This document shows positions 7,862 to 17,077 of a stretch of 26,417 nt of DNA, one piece after another. Numbering within the stretch: position 1 is the first letter of the stretch; every line of letters begins with the position of its first letter. A program made the position numbers and the translations under genes. The notes beneath the pieces are model-generated. The model saw nothing but the letters and a program-made list of their open reading frames with translations, had not been told where the DNA came from and did no database searches. Origin of the DNA: Gammaproteobacteria bacterium UBA6968 (GTDB lineage Bacteria > Pseudomonadota > Gammaproteobacteria > Pseudomonadales > Azotimanducaceae); contig DJYW01000024.1 of assembly GCA_002450255.1 (NCBI GenBank), positions 28,424 through 54,840 of the forward strand, written 5' to 3'.

Positions 7862-9046
7862 TTACCCTACCCGCATAGGATCGACATCGGCTGTGTAATC
7901 CACGCCATCAATGTTGAACCCAAAGATTTTTAAGAAATCGCCGCGAAACCCCTCTAAATCGCCAAGTTCGCCAAGATTTTCAGTCGTTACGAGCGGCCAG
8001 CGTCGTTTCACCTCATCCTGCACCGCTGCAGACAATTCTATATCGTCCACCCGAATTCGACCCGTATCGTCGAGTCGCATCTCGGCCCATGGGGCTATCT
8101 GTGTGGCGAATAGTCTATAAATGTGATCAAGGCAATCTTCGTGGATACCCATATCTTTCATGACACGGAATAACAACGCCACATAAAGCGGCACCACGGG
8201 AATAGCCGAGCTCGCCTGACTAACGATCGCCTTGAGAACGGCAACGCGTGCCTCACCGCCTATCGAGGCAAGATTTGTGGTTATTGCTTGACTGGCTCGA
8301 TCCAAATCAGCCTTAGCCTGCCCCAAAGTGCCTTCCCAATATATAGGCCAAGTGAGTTCACTACCGATGTAGGTAAAAGCGACGGTTTTGGCTTTTGGTG
8401 CCAATAGGTTTTCGGCTTGCAGAGCATCCATCCAAAACTGCCAGTCCTCACCACCCATTACTGCAACGGTATTATCAATTTCTTCCTGCGTCGCGCCCTC
8501 AAGAGTCACATCGCTGACCAACCCTTTGTCGACATGCACGGATTTGATGGTGAGTCCGTCGCCCATCGGTTTGATCGCAGAGCGATGTAACACTTCGGTG
8601 TGGGGGTGCTTGCGCACCGGTGAAGCAAGGCTGTACACGACGAGATCAACGCTGCCCATATCTTCCCGGATGGTGTGCATCACTTGAGCACGCATTGCAT
8701 CCGAAAAGGCATCACCGTCCAGGGTTTTGGCATATAAGCCAGCTTCTTCTGCGTAAGCGGCAAATGCCGCATTGTTGTACCAGCCAGCTGACGCAGGCTT
8801 GCTCTCGGTGGGCGGTTTTTCTAAAGACACACCAAGGGTTTTGGCGCCACAACCGAAGCCAGCAACGATACGACTCGCCAGCCCATATCCGCCGGAGCAG
8901 CCGAGCACCAAAACGTTTTTAACGCCTGCCGAAGCAATCATTCCGCTTGCCCTCACGCGATCGATTTGCTGCTTAACATGCGCCTTGCATCCTGCCGGAT
9001 GCGCAGTTGTGCAAATAAAGCCCCTTATCTTCGGTTTAATGATCAT
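7862..9046 (-). CDS. fabV: NADH-dependent trans-2-enoyl reductase (FabV)
   Basis: FabV performs the last reduction of each fatty-acid elongation cycle, using NADH to reduce trans-2-enoyl-ACP or -CoA. Members of this family are insensitive to triclosan. The 394-residue length is standard. The nucleotide-binding loop reads GCSGGYG near 49-55. The diagnostic active site Y-x8-K is present as Y236 and K245. The conserved SLASPVR near 139-145 and MGGEDW near 197-202 are also there. The ATG at 9046 lies 7 bp after the stop of the NAD-kinase-like gene, with a GAGG ribosome site overlapping that stop, so the two are probably translated together. No other enoyl reductase (FabI, FabK, FabL) is in the window. 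Confidence 0.97.
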   Translation of the reverse strand: MIIKPKIRGFICTTAHPAGCKAHVKQQIDRVRASGMIASAGVKNVLVLGCSGGYGLASRIVAGFGCGAKTLGVSLEKPPTESKPASAGWYNNAAFAAYAEEAGLYAKTLDGDAFSDAMRAQVMHTIREDMGSVDLVVYSLASPVRKHPHTEVLHRSAIKPMGDGLTIKSVHVDKGLVSDVTLEGATQEEIDNTVAVMGGEDWQFWMDALQAENLLAPKAKTVAFTYIGSELTWPIYWEGTLGQAKADLDRASQAITTNLASIGGEARVAVLKAIVSQASSAIPVVPLYVALLFRVMKDMGIHEDCLDHIYRLFATQIAPWAEMRLDDTGRIRVDDIELSAAVQDEVKRRWPLVTTENLGELGDLEGFRGDFLKIFGFNIDGVDYTADVDPMRVG

Positions 9047-9053
9047 CCCTGCC

Positions 9054-10088
9054 TCAACCTATTTCTGCATTAACAGTGTTCATCATACCGGCCGCGGCGA
9101 GCCATCGCATGGCACGATCGATATCGATTAGATATGGTCCGTCGCGGCGCAATGTCAGGCGCGCTGTTTCACCAGCTTTAAGCTGATGATCTCGATCACC
9201 ATCCAACGCAATGACCCCGGGGCCAACCCAAGTCACGGGCTTTTCAAACGCCATGCGCTCCGTTCCTGCCACGCCAACCGGCTTAAATAGACCCGGTGAC
9301 AAAGGCGTGTTAACCAGCTGGCCGCGAGAATCAATGTCTACCAACAGGCCAACATCGTCACCGGCATAGACCGGATCAAAATAACCGCCAATCGGCGACA
9401 TTCCTATCGCATCCGGCTCTGCCCGTGTCAGCGCCAAACGTTGCAAACGAGCCTCGTCAAAAGGCAGCAAATTGCCAACATGATCATCGCGGATTTGTAC
9501 CGCATCAATTAGCGCGATATCGCGCCCAAACGGTGTCTCTAAGTGCAGCACTTTAGCGCGCCGTTTCAGTGGTGGCGTTGCGCTGGAATGCGCCAAGACG
9601 CCGCGTGCGTTGAAGCCGGCCACAATGCCCACAATAGTCGGCTCAACTAACTCCGGAAAGACATTGTTGGTACCGGTGGAAATTGGCAGGAGATCGTAAT
9701 CCTGTCGCGCTCGCACGAGGGCGCGGTTAGTCCCATCACCACCCAAGGAAACCACCGTTTCGCAACCGAGCGCTCGAAATTGATGCAAAGCGACCTCGGT
9801 GTCCCGCGCGGTATTGGTGAGCGGAATATCAATGATGTGTACGCGAGCCGTCAGCGGCATATGTTGCAACGCTAAGCTCGCTATTTGAAACGGCTCCCGC
9901 GCCACATAAATATCGGTAACGCCTGCCGCATCTGCACCCGCAGCAATGCGAGCGACCAAGTCCCGCTTTGCCTCGTGAGTCATATTCGTCGCTCTGGCTG
10001 CCAGACGCCTTACATCACGTCCTGCCATCGGGTTCACGCTGATAGCAAGTTTGGCCGAAGGTTGATTAGAAGGGGGGTGGTTATCCAT
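9054..10088 (-). CDS. ATP-NAD kinase-like protein (AcoX/COG3199 type)
   Basis: This belongs to the NAD/diacylglycerol kinase superfamily. The clearest marks are GGDGT at 116-120 and ISTGTNNVFPE shortly after, plus ISVNPMAGRDVRRL near the N-terminus, the pattern of the AcoX-like group sometimes called ATP- or polyphosphate-dependent NAD kinase. It may phosphorylate NAD(H) to NADP(H); the substrate is not shown by the sequence. The ATG at 10088 gives 344 residues and has CGAGGA just upstream. The longer frame to 10199 begins inside an inverted repeat and adds unconserved sequence. The gene is followed closely by fabV, an NADH enzyme, which suggests a redox-cofactor link but does not prove one. 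Confidence 0.85.
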   Translation of the reverse strand: MDNHPPSNQPSAKLAISVNPMAGRDVRRLAARATNMTHEAKRDLVARIAAGADAAGVTDIYVAREPFQIASLALQHMPLTARVHIIDIPLTNTARDTEVALHQFRALGCETVVSLGGDGTNRALVRARQDYDLLPISTGTNNVFPELVEPTIVGIVAGFNARGVLAHSSATPPLKRRAKVLHLETPFGRDIALIDAVQIRDDHVGNLLPFDEARLQRLALTRAEPDAIGMSPIGGYFDPVYAGDDVGLLVDIDSRGQLVNTPLSPGLFKPVGVAGTERMAFEKPVTWVGPGVIALDGDRDHQLKAGETARLTLRRDGPYLIDIDRAMRWLAAAGMMNTVNAEIG

Positions 10089-10158
10089 AAAATCCTCGCT
10101 ACCGACGGTGTGATTTCGATCGGTACCTGCTGTGGCGGCTGACTCAAGACTAACTTTT

Positions 10159-10199
10159 ATGCCTAAACGATCGGCGTGCCTCGCGCCGTTTTTAGGCAT
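10159..10199. repeat. Two-part inverted repeat between folA and the NAD-kinase-like gene
   Basis: ATGCCTAAA (10159-10167) pairs with TTTAGGCAT (10191-10199). Inside it, CGGCG (10172-10176) pairs with CGCCG (10184-10188). The hairpin lies 31 bp downstream of folA and 70 bp upstream of the next start on the - strand. No T-tract follows in that direction, so it may be an attenuator, an mRNA-stability element or a Rho-assisted terminator. Confidence 0.55.
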
Positions 10200-10229
10200 C
10201 GCTAAGGTAGCTACAGGCGTCGAGTCTGC

Positions 10230-10754
10230 TTAGTCAGCGCGCTTATAACTGGCTATCGTGAAAGCGGCGCTGTGCCGTTCGTCAGCGGCAAAGTCGTCAG
10301 CTGAGATCTGCTGCCATTCGTCCCAATCCAGCTTTGGAAAGTACACGTCCCCCGCTGGCTGATCGTGTACCAAGGTGACGTAGAGACGGTCCGCTCGCGG
10401 CAACGCTAGCCGATAGATTTCCGCGCCGCCAATGACCATGATCTCAGCCGCACCGTTCACCAGAGCGTGCTGTTCGGCCAACTCCAATGCGGCTTCAAGA
10501 TTACCGCAGACATCAACCCCTTCCATACTGGCTATGCCATTGCGACGCCACTGCTGGTCGCGCGTCATAACAATATTGGCGCGGCCTGGTAACGGTGCTT
10601 TCATCGACTCAAAGGTCTTGCGGCCCATCACCACAGGCTTGCCCATAGTGGTAGTCATAAAGTGACGCATATCCAAAGGCAGCCGCCAGGGTAGGCTGTT
10701 GTCGCGACCAATCACGCCGTTTTCCGCCATTGCCCAAATTAATGCGATGTCCAC
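10230..10754 (-). CDS. folA: Dihydrofolate reductase (FolA)
   Basis: FolA reduces dihydrofolate to tetrahydrofolate with NADPH and is the target of trimethoprim. The 174-residue protein has the expected N-terminal ENGVIG, the LPWRLPLDM block with W23 and the proton-donor D28, VMGRKTF in the NADPH site, and IGGAEIY. It starts with GTG at 10754; the next Met would remove the first strand of the fold. The GTG lies 11 bp after the thyA stop, the usual pairing because ThyA produces the dihydrofolate that FolA recycles. The ribosome site is weak, suggesting translational coupling to thyA. Confidence 0.97.
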   Translation of the reverse strand: MDIALIWAMAENGVIGRDNSLPWRLPLDMRHFMTTTMGKPVVMGRKTFESMKAPLPGRANIVMTRDQQWRRNGIASMEGVDVCGNLEAALELAEQHALVNGAAEIMVIGGAEIYRLALPRADRLYVTLVHDQPAGDVYFPKLDWDEWQQISADDFAADERHSAAFTIASYKRAD

Positions 10755-10765
10755 CTAGCGGAAGC

Positions 10766-11560
10766 CTAAACTGCGATCGGGGCTTTGATCCCCGCATGCG
10801 ACTGATAGTTCAAAAGCGTAAAGTCCTCATACTTAAACCGGTAAAGATCCTTCACTTCGGGATTGATCTGCATCGTGGGTAGTGGCAGCGGATCTCGCTG
10901 TAACTGCCGGTCCGTCTGCTCAAGATGATTCGCATAAATATGCGCATCGCCTAACGTATGCACAAAGTCGCCTACTTCGAGATCACAAACCTGGGCAATC
11001 ATCATCGTTAGCAGCGCATAGGACGCGATATTGAAGGGCACGCCTAAGAAGATATCAGCACTGCGCTGATAGAGCTGACAAGACAACTTTCCGTCGGCAA
11101 CGTAAAACTGAAATAGCGTATGGCAAGGTGGTAATGCCATAGATTCCACCTCGGCCACGTTCCACGCGCTCACGATGTGTCTGCGGCTGTCTGGGTTGGT
11201 CTGCAGATTAGCTATCAAGTGGCTAATTTGATCGATGGTGGCGCCATCAGGTGCCGGCCAGGAGCGCCATTGCGATCCATATACCGGACCTAACTCTCCC
11301 TGTTCGTCTGCCCACTCATCCCAGATATGAACATCGTGTTCGAGCAGGTAGCCAATGTTGGTGGAGCCTGAAAGGAACCAAAGCAACTCGTGAACGATGC
11401 CTTTGAGAAACATTTTTTTAGTGGTTAGCAATGGGAATCCGTCCGCTAGCGCAAAGCGCATCTGATGCCCAAATACGCTGTAAGTCCCGGTACCTGTACG
11501 GTCCTCTTTGAAGGTGCCTGCCTCACGCACATGCCGCATAAGCTCAAGATACTGTTTCAT
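10766..11560 (-). CDS. thyA: Thymidylate synthase (ThyA)
   Basis: ThyA converts dUMP to dTMP using 5,10-methylene-tetrahydrofolate, releasing dihydrofolate. With the ATG at 11560 the protein has 264 residues, the same as E. coli ThyA, and begins MKQYLELM as in that protein. R21 in EDRTGTGT and the nucleophile C146 in LPPCHTLF are in register with E. coli. [17 protein letters not shown] follows. A frame extending to 11590 adds ten residues with no support. An AGAAGAG ribosome site precedes the ATG. It follows lgt by 91 bp, the familiar lgt-thyA order. Confidence 0.98.
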   Translation of the reverse strand: MKQYLELMRHVREAGTFKEDRTGTGTYSVFGHQMRFALADGFPLLTTKKMFLKGIVHELLWFLSGSTNIGYLLEHDVHIWDEWADEQGELGPVYGSQWRSWPAPDGATIDQISHLIANLQTNPDSRRHIVSAWNVAEVESMALPPCHTLFQFYVADGKLSCQLYQRSADIFLGVPFNIASYALLTMMIAQVCDLEVGDFVHTLGDAHIYANHLEQTDRQLQRDPLPLPTMQINPEVKDLYRFKYEDFTLLNYQSHAGIKAPIAV

Positions 11561-11651
11561 GAAAACTCTTCTAACTGTTCTTTGCGCCAAGAGAACGCCG
11601 CGCTGCTGCTCACTTCGCGACGTAATCGATAGGCATAAATCTAGTGAACCC

Positions 11652-12482
11652 TCATCGGCTTAACTGACGTAAGCCGAGTTGATTAGCGAAAATTAAAACG
11701 ATACCAGCGATGATCATAGGCAGCGAGAGCATCTGCCCCATAGTGACACCATCAAATAGAATGAAACCGATGTGCGAGTCTGGAGAACGAAACAACTCGG
11801 TAATGGAGCGGCCAAGACCATAGCCTACCAAAAAGACCCCAGAGACTTGACCAACTGCTCGCGGCTTTGACGAATACCACCAAACCAGCAAAAACAATAG
11901 CAGCCCTTCAACAGTAGCCTGATAGAGAGCAGAAGGATGTCGCAAGACATCCTCCCAAACGCCCACACATAGCGGGTTGAGGCCACGCACTGCGTCGCAA
12001 GTATAGTAAAAGCCGATGGCACCATCGCTGACTCTTCCCGGCAGTTCCATATTAATGAAATTGCCGATCCGCCCCAAACCCAGACCCAGCGGACACATAG
12101 GCGCAAGAAAATCCGCAACCTGAAAAAACGTGCGCTGCGTCTTATAGGCAAAATAGGCGAACGCCGATATCACCCCGAGCAAGCCACCGTGAAACGCCAT
12201 GCCGCCTTCCCAAACGCGAAACAAATAGAGTGGATCCTGCAAAAATACCGGAAAGTTATAAAACAGGACGTAGCCAACCCGGCCACCCAAGACAGCCCCC
12301 ATTGCACCATAAAAAACGAGATCACTTAGCTCCGCCTGAGTCCACTGGTCAGTCCGCTGCTTAGCACGGTAGCGGGCAAGCAACCAAACCAGCGAGAAGC
12401 CAAGCACATACATCGTGCCGTACCATCGGATATCGAGTGGACCAATGCTTAACAATATGGGATCGATTAAGGGATATTGCAC
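11652..12482 (-). CDS. lgt: Prolipoprotein diacylglyceryl transferase (Lgt)
   Basis: Lgt is an inner-membrane enzyme that moves diacylglycerol from phosphatidylglycerol onto the lipobox cysteine of prolipoproteins. The 276-residue protein has several hydrophobic segments and the family hallmarks: RWYG near 19-22, H98 in AFHGGLLG, and GRIGNFIN at 137-144 with the essential Arg138, followed by E146. It starts with GTG at 12482, preceded by AAAAGG. A substrate candidate, the S8 lipoprotein with LTAC, lies further down the same strand. A promoter candidate lies 40-67 bp upstream. Confidence 0.97.
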   Translation of the reverse strand: MQYPLIDPILLSIGPLDIRWYGTMYVLGFSLVWLLARYRAKQRTDQWTQAELSDLVFYGAMGAVLGGRVGYVLFYNFPVFLQDPLYLFRVWEGGMAFHGGLLGVISAFAYFAYKTQRTFFQVADFLAPMCPLGLGLGRIGNFINMELPGRVSDGAIGFYYTCDAVRGLNPLCVGVWEDVLRHPSALYQATVEGLLLFLLVWWYSSKPRAVGQVSGVFLVGYGLGRSITELFRSPDSHIGFILFDGVTMGQMLSLPMIIAGIVLIFANQLGLRQLSR

Positions 12483-12521
12483 AACGAACCTTTTAACGAA
12501 AACGTCTTTACACAGACTTTT

Positions 12522-12549
12522 AAGATACCCTTTTTGAGAAAACTGTTAA
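12522..12549 (-). promoter_or_regulatory. Candidate sigma-70 promoter for lgt-thyA-folA
   Basis: On the - strand TTAACA (12549-12544) and TATCTT (12527-12522) are separated by 16 bp, five and four of six consensus bases. The start of transcription would fall near 12515, giving a leader of about 33 nt that contains the lgt ribosome site. Confidence 0.45.
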
Positions 12550-12703
12550 CGCCGCCTCGCGCCAATATCCATTAGAGCGGACGTTAGAAGAAGCAAACTC
12601 CGACTTTCTGAGCGACCACCGTGGTTCGGTCAAGCATCACCAGATTGGGGTTAGGATAACTCAATCTCCTGCTACACTCTGCGTTTTTTCATAAGGATCA
12701 GGC

Positions 12704-13450
12704 ATGTGCCTCATTCTGTTTGACTTTCAACCAGGCTCCCAATTGCCGTTAGTTGTTGCCGCAAATCGCGACGAGTTTCATCGGCGGCCGACAGAAGCGG
12801 CGAGCTTTTGGGACGAGCATCCACATATGCTGGCAGGGCGCGATTTGGAAGCGGGTGGGACTTGGCTAGGTTGCACAAAGACCGGTCGCTTTGCCGCTCT
12901 GACTAACTTTTCCGGCCCGGATGATCCCACCGACGCTTTGTCTCGAGGCCAGCTGGTAAAGGACTTTTTGCTGTCGAGGCACTCGAGCACCGCCTACGCT
13001 GATGCAATTCCGTTGCCTCGCTATGCGGGCTTTAACCTGCTTTTGTTTGATGGTGAAGAGATGGTATACACGTCAAACAAAGCACCGATGCAACGCCTCA
13101 CGGCTGGGACTTATGGTCTGAGCAACGCCGAACTGGGCGCCGCATGGCCAAAGTGCGTGCGGGGAAGACTGGCATTGCAGCAGTCACTCAAAAGCGACTG
13201 TACCGCGGAAACTTTGCTCGACATTCTTAGTGATCAACATCAACCCGGTGACGATGACTTACCGCAGCGCGGCAGACCGGTCGAATTAGAACGAGCGACT
13301 GCTACCTGTTTTATCAACGGGGCGGAGTACGGCACCCGCGCGAGTACGGCCATTGTTTTCTCGCGAAACCATGTTGCTTTCACCGAACAGAGTTTTGACG
13401 CTGGTGGCGTGCGCGCAGGTCGCGTAGGGTTTGAATTCGCGTTGGCATAA
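12704..13450 (+). CDS. NRDE-family protein (TANGO2-like)
   Basis: The 248-residue protein carries the family name motif NRDE at 21-24, in AANRDEFHRRP. It has Cys at position 2, the residue that would become N-terminal in the Ntn-hydrolase-like fold, and GGTWLG near residues 50-55. Eukaryotic TANGO2/HRG-9 members are linked to heme movement; the bacterial role is not settled and I do not assign one. The ATG at 12704 has AAGGA 7 bp upstream, and a TACACT -10-like box lies at 12673-12678 without a good -35. The next gene follows after 27 bp on the same strand. The pair faces away from lgt and towards ptsP. Confidence 0.9.
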   Translation: MCLILFDFQPGSQLPLVVAANRDEFHRRPTEAASFWDEHPHMLAGRDLEAGGTWLGCTKTGRFAALTNFSGPDDPTDALSRGQLVKDFLLSRHSSTAYADAIPLPRYAGFNLLLFDGEEMVYTSNKAPMQRLTAGTYGLSNAELGAAWPKCVRGRLALQQSLKSDCTAETLLDILSDQHQPGDDDLPQRGRPVELERATATCFINGAEYGTRASTAIVFSRNHVAFTEQSFDAGGVRAGRVGFEFALA

Positions 13451-13477
13451 CGCGCCGAATGAGAAAAGGAGATCAGG

Positions 13478-14272
13478 ATGGAACTATCACTCAACGGTAA
13501 AGTCGCCCTGATCACCGGCGGCAGCCTGGGTTTAGGCAGAGCCATGGCGCAAACTTTTTACGAAGCAGGCGCAAAGGTGGCCATCATTGCAAGGCGGGCA
13601 CAGCCTTTGGATGACGCGGTAGAACAAATCCTTACAGGCGCAACTGCCCGTGAAGGCAGCCAGATTGAAGCCTGGGCCTGCGACGTGACCGACCCCGAGG
13701 CGATCATCCGCACTCACGACCAAATCGTCAAAACGATGGGCTCCATCGACATCTTAGTCAACAATGCCGGGCAGTCCGCAGCGCAGCCGTTTTTGCAAAT
13801 TACCGATGCGGCGTGGCAAACCGACATCGACCTCAAGCTGCTCGCAGCCGTGCGTTTGACCCGCCTGGTTTGGCCGGCGATGGAGAAGCAAGGCTGGGGG
13901 CGAATCATCAATCTTTTGAATGTTTATGCAAAAGCGCCAGCAGCCAACACTGCGCCAACTTCCGTTACCAGAGCCGCTGGAATGGCACTAACAAAGGTTT
14001 TAAGCGGTGAGGGGGCGCACCACAATATCTTGGTAAACGCATTGCTCATCGGTTTTATCGAAAGCGATCAAATCCGCCGACAACACGAAGCGAGCGGCAG
14101 TAATGCGACCCTGCAGGAATTTATTAAAAAAGCCGGGGCGCGGCTGCCAATGGGCCGTATGGGCAAAGCTAAGGAGTGCGCCAATTTAGCGTTGTTTTTA
14201 GCCAGCGAGCATGCTTCTTATGTGACTGGCTGTGCCATTAACATGGACGGCGGCTTGTCCAAGGTTGTGTAA
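13478..14272 (+). CDS. Short-chain dehydrogenase/reductase-like protein lacking the usual catalytic residues
   Basis: The Rossmann fold is intact: TGGSLGLG at 13-20, the acidic CDV near 68-70, NNAG at 95-98 and the C-terminal MDGG. Aligning by eye with E. coli FabG (Ser-x12-Tyr-x3-Lys), the catalytic positions read N148, T161 and R165, so Ser, Tyr and Lys are all replaced. The substitute motif PTSVTRAAG is one I recall in a group of SDR proteins annotated as oxidoreductases, so this is probably a divergent subfamily and not decay. The substrate is unknown. An AAGGAG ribosome site at 13466-13471 precedes the ATG. The stop at 14272 directly abuts the last base of ptsP on the other strand. Confidence 0.88.
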   Translation: MELSLNGKVALITGGSLGLGRAMAQTFYEAGAKVAIIARRAQPLDDAVEQILTGATAREGSQIEAWACDVTDPEAIIRTHDQIVKTMGSIDILVNNAGQSAAQPFLQITDAAWQTDIDLKLLAAVRLTRLVWPAMEKQGWGRIINLLNVYAKAPAANTAPTSVTRAAGMALTKVLSGEGAHHNILVNALLIGFIESDQIRRQHEASGSNATLQEFIKKAGARLPMGRMGKAKECANLALFLASEHASYVTGCAINMDGGLSKVV

Positions 14273-16582
14273 CTAACGCCGAACAAGAATCTCGCGTTTT
14301 GGCATCACTCGGCCTAGGCCGGCCGCATATAAATGCTGAGTAACGTATTGATTGACCTCTTCCGGCGAGTCCATTTTGAGGACTCGAGCCAGCACGCGAC
14401 GGGCATCGCTGCGTTTCATGTTGCGAATGATCCACTTCACCCGAGGCAAATGAGTCGCGTTCATAGACAGCACGTGATAACCCATACCTAACAACAACAC
14501 TGCGCCGACAGGCGTGCCAGCAAATTCTCCGCAAATTCCCAGCGGTTTTTCTTCCGCGTGAACATTCCGAGCGACTTCGCGAAGCGCACTGATTACCGCA
14601 GGATGTGTCTCACGATATAGGTCCGCTACACGGGGATTATTGCGATCCACTGCAAGCAGATATTGAGTGAGGTCATTCGATCCAACCGCGATAAAGTCGG
14701 CCTCTTTCGCCAAGGCCCGAGCTTGGTACACCGCGGCCGGCACTTCGATCAGGACACCAACCTGAGGTTTTCTTACGTGCGCGCCTTCATCAACGACTTC
14801 ACTATGCGCTTGCTCAATCAGTTCTTGCGCCGTACGCAGCTCCTGCAACCCGGACACCATTGGCAACATGATACGCAGCACACCCGTTAACGACTCACTG
14901 GCTTTGAGCATGGCGCGAACTTGGACCAGAAAGATCTCCGGATGGTCGAGTGTGACCCGTATCCCTCGCCAACCCAAAAACGGGTTGTCTTCTTCTATCG
15001 GAAAATACGAAAGGGCTTTATCGCCACCAATATCCAACGTTCGCATGGTAACGGGACGCGGATCAAAAGCGACCATGTGCTCCCGATACAACACACGTTG
15101 CTCTGCTTCGGTCGGAAACCGATCCTGAGACATAAACGGTATTTCAGTTCGGAATAGGCCAATTCCCTCTGCACCTTGATCCAGCGATCGGGTGACGTCA
15201 CCACTTAGCCCAACGTTAACCCATAGCTGAACACGCCAACCATCTTGAGTAATAGATGGCAGATCGCGCAATTCTCCTAACTCCGCATCAAAAATACGCT
15301 CTTGCTCGAGCCGATTCTGGCTGTCTTCAATGCGCTCCTGACTGGGGCGGCAATACACTTCGCCATAGTGACCGTCGACAACGAGTTGAATGCCTTCTAG
15401 GTCATAAGCCTCTAAGTCGGTCGCACCCATTACTGCGGGGACGCCCATGGCTCGGGCCAAAATGGCCACATGAGAACTGCCTGAGCCTTTCACTGATACG
15501 ATACCCGCGAGGCGATCGGCTGGTATCTTCGCAAGCATCCCTGGTGTGACCTCCTCGCCCACTAAAATCGTCCGCTTTGGAAATTGGGTTTTCTTTTCGC
15601 GATTGCGCTGTAAATAGGCAAGGATACGAATCCCCAGATCCTTGATATCCGAACCCCGCTCACGCAGATACGGATCGTCCATCACTTCGAATCGGCCAAC
15701 GTGTTCGCGAATCACTTGTTTTAAAGCGCCTTGGGCCCATTGACCGAGACGAATGCACTGCCGAATATCGCCGGCCAAGCCATTGTCATCCAGCATGTGC
15801 AAATAAGCGTCGAATAGTGCCAACTCAGCACTCGGCAGAGAATTTTCAAATTCTGCGATGATGCCGCGAATGTCGTTGCGTACAGCTTCGATCGCTCTAT
15901 CTAAAAGCATTAGCTCAACGGTTATATCTGCAGCGCTTCGCTCCGGCACAGTTTCGAGATTGGCTTGTGGGTGAATGACCACGCTTGTCCCAATGGCAAT
16001 GCCAGGGGAACCCGCCTGCCCGCGGAAGCAAGCATCCTCGGAAGCATTTTGCTTAGAACCCAACAGGGCCTCAGCCAATGGCCCGTAGGAAGCCGCGTCG
16101 CCGACTGCCTCAGCATGAGCCACGACGGCGGCGAGCTGTGCCGACAAAGTGATGAGGAAGGCTTCTTCACTCTCGTCAAAACGCCGTGGTTCCCGTTGCT
16201 GAACAACCAGAACACCGAGGACCTGGCCTTGATGAATAATCGGAACGCCAAGAAAAGAATTAAATGGCTCCTCACCAATTTGCGGCAGATAAAAGAAATT
16301 CGGATGCGCCGGCGCGGTATCCAGATTAAGTGGCTCTGCGCGCAGGCCAACTAATCCCACCAAACCCTGATTACGCTCTAACACCACCTCACCGATCTGA
16401 CTTTGATTCAACCCCTCTGTGGCGGCAAGTAGATAACCATCCTGGTTCTGATTCAGAAGATAAATGGTGCAGACTTCGGTGCCTAACGCGGCGCGGACCT
16501 CCATGACCAGGCGCTGCACCGCAATCGAGAACACCGATTGTTGCGCCACGTCCTGAACAATTTTTCTGAGCAGATCAAGCAT
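14273..16582 (-). CDS. ptsP: PTS-Ntr enzyme I, PEP-protein phosphotransferase (PtsP)
   Basis: PtsP takes phosphate from phosphoenolpyruvate and passes it to NPr and then EIIA-Ntr, a regulatory chain that signals nitrogen and potassium status and carries no sugar. The 769 residues divide into an N-terminal GAF sensor domain (about 1-160), the NPr-binding and swivelling phospho-His domain with H371 in SSHVAILAR, and a PEP-binding barrel with RTLDIGGDK, a NDLTQY block and Cys in GICGEFAG. All expected residues are present. The ATG at 16582 lies 15 bp after the rppH stop, the standard rppH-ptsP pair. The 3' end meets the SDR gene with no intergenic base. Confidence 0.97.
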   Translation of the reverse strand: MLDLLRKIVQDVAQQSVFSIAVQRLVMEVRAALGTEVCTIYLLNQNQDGYLLAATEGLNQSQIGEVVLERNQGLVGLVGLRAEPLNLDTAPAHPNFFYLPQIGEEPFNSFLGVPIIHQGQVLGVLVVQQREPRRFDESEEAFLITLSAQLAAVVAHAEAVGDAASYGPLAEALLGSKQNASEDACFRGQAGSPGIAIGTSVVIHPQANLETVPERSAADITVELMLLDRAIEAVRNDIRGIIAEFENSLPSAELALFDAYLHMLDDNGLAGDIRQCIRLGQWAQGALKQVIREHVGRFEVMDDPYLRERGSDIKDLGIRILAYLQRNREKKTQFPKRTILVGEEVTPGMLAKIPADRLAGIVSVKGSGSSHVAILARAMGVPAVMGATDLEAYDLEGIQLVVDGHYGEVYCRPSQERIEDSQNRLEQERIFDAELGELRDLPSITQDGWRVQLWVNVGLSGDVTRSLDQGAEGIGLFRTEIPFMSQDRFPTEAEQRVLYREHMVAFDPRPVTMRTLDIGGDKALSYFPIEEDNPFLGWRGIRVTLDHPEIFLVQVRAMLKASESLTGVLRIMLPMVSGLQELRTAQELIEQAHSEVVDEGAHVRKPQVGVLIEVPAAVYQARALAKEADFIAVGSNDLTQYLLAVDRNNPRVADLYRETHPAVISALREVARNVHAEEKPLGICGEFAGTPVGAVLLLGMGYHVLSMNATHLPRVKWIIRNMKRSDARRVLARVLKMDSPEEVNQYVTQHLYAAGLGRVMPKREILVRR

Positions 16583-16597
16583 CGTTAAAGACCAGGT

Positions 16598-17077
16598 TTA
16601 TGCGAGTGAGAGCGAGGGTGCGAGTTCCCGCAATGCACGCCGATAAACGTCGCGCTTAAAGTCGACCACGTCAGAAATAGGGAAGTAGTAACTGACCCAA
16701 CGCCAATGATCGAACTCCGGCGTCTTATAGTGATCCATGCGCACCGCATTGTCGCCATCGTCTAATTTCAGCAAAAACCACTTTTGCTTCTGGCCAATAA
16801 AGGTCAAGTCGGTATGGCGGCGACGCATATGCGCCGGCAAATCATAGCGGAGCCAATCTTGGGTTTGCCCAAGCAAAGTAACGTTTTCGGGTAGCAAGCC
16901 GGTCTCTTCTTGCAGTTCCCGATATAGCGCTTGTTCCGGGGTCTCGCCGGTATCTATACCGCCCTGCGGGAATTGCCACGCATTGTGCCCACCAACTCGA
17001 CGTGCCCAAAATACCTGGGCGCAGTTGTTGGTAATTACGATGCCCACGTTGGGCCGGTAGCCATCTGCATCCACCAT
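16598..17077 (-). CDS. rppH: RNA pyrophosphohydrolase (RppH)
   Basis: RppH removes pyrophosphate from the 5' end of mRNAs, opening them to decay by RNase E. The start at 17077 gives 159 residues and the N-terminus [15 protein letters not shown], matching E. coli RppH; a frame to 17128 adds 17 unsupported residues. The Nudix box is complete at 39-61, with G39, E45, R53, E54, E57, E58 and G60. GQKQKWFLL and [10 protein letters not shown] are also conserved. It ends in [10 protein letters not shown] without the longer basic tail of the E. coli protein. It is the first gene before ptsP. Confidence 0.97.
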   Translation of the reverse strand: MVDADGYRPNVGIVITNNCAQVFWARRVGGHNAWQFPQGGIDTGETPEQALYRELQEETGLLPENVTLLGQTQDWLRYDLPAHMRRRHTDLTFIGQKQKWFLLKLDDGDNAVRMDHYKTPEFDHWRWVSYYFPISDVVDFKRDVYRRALRELAPSLSLA

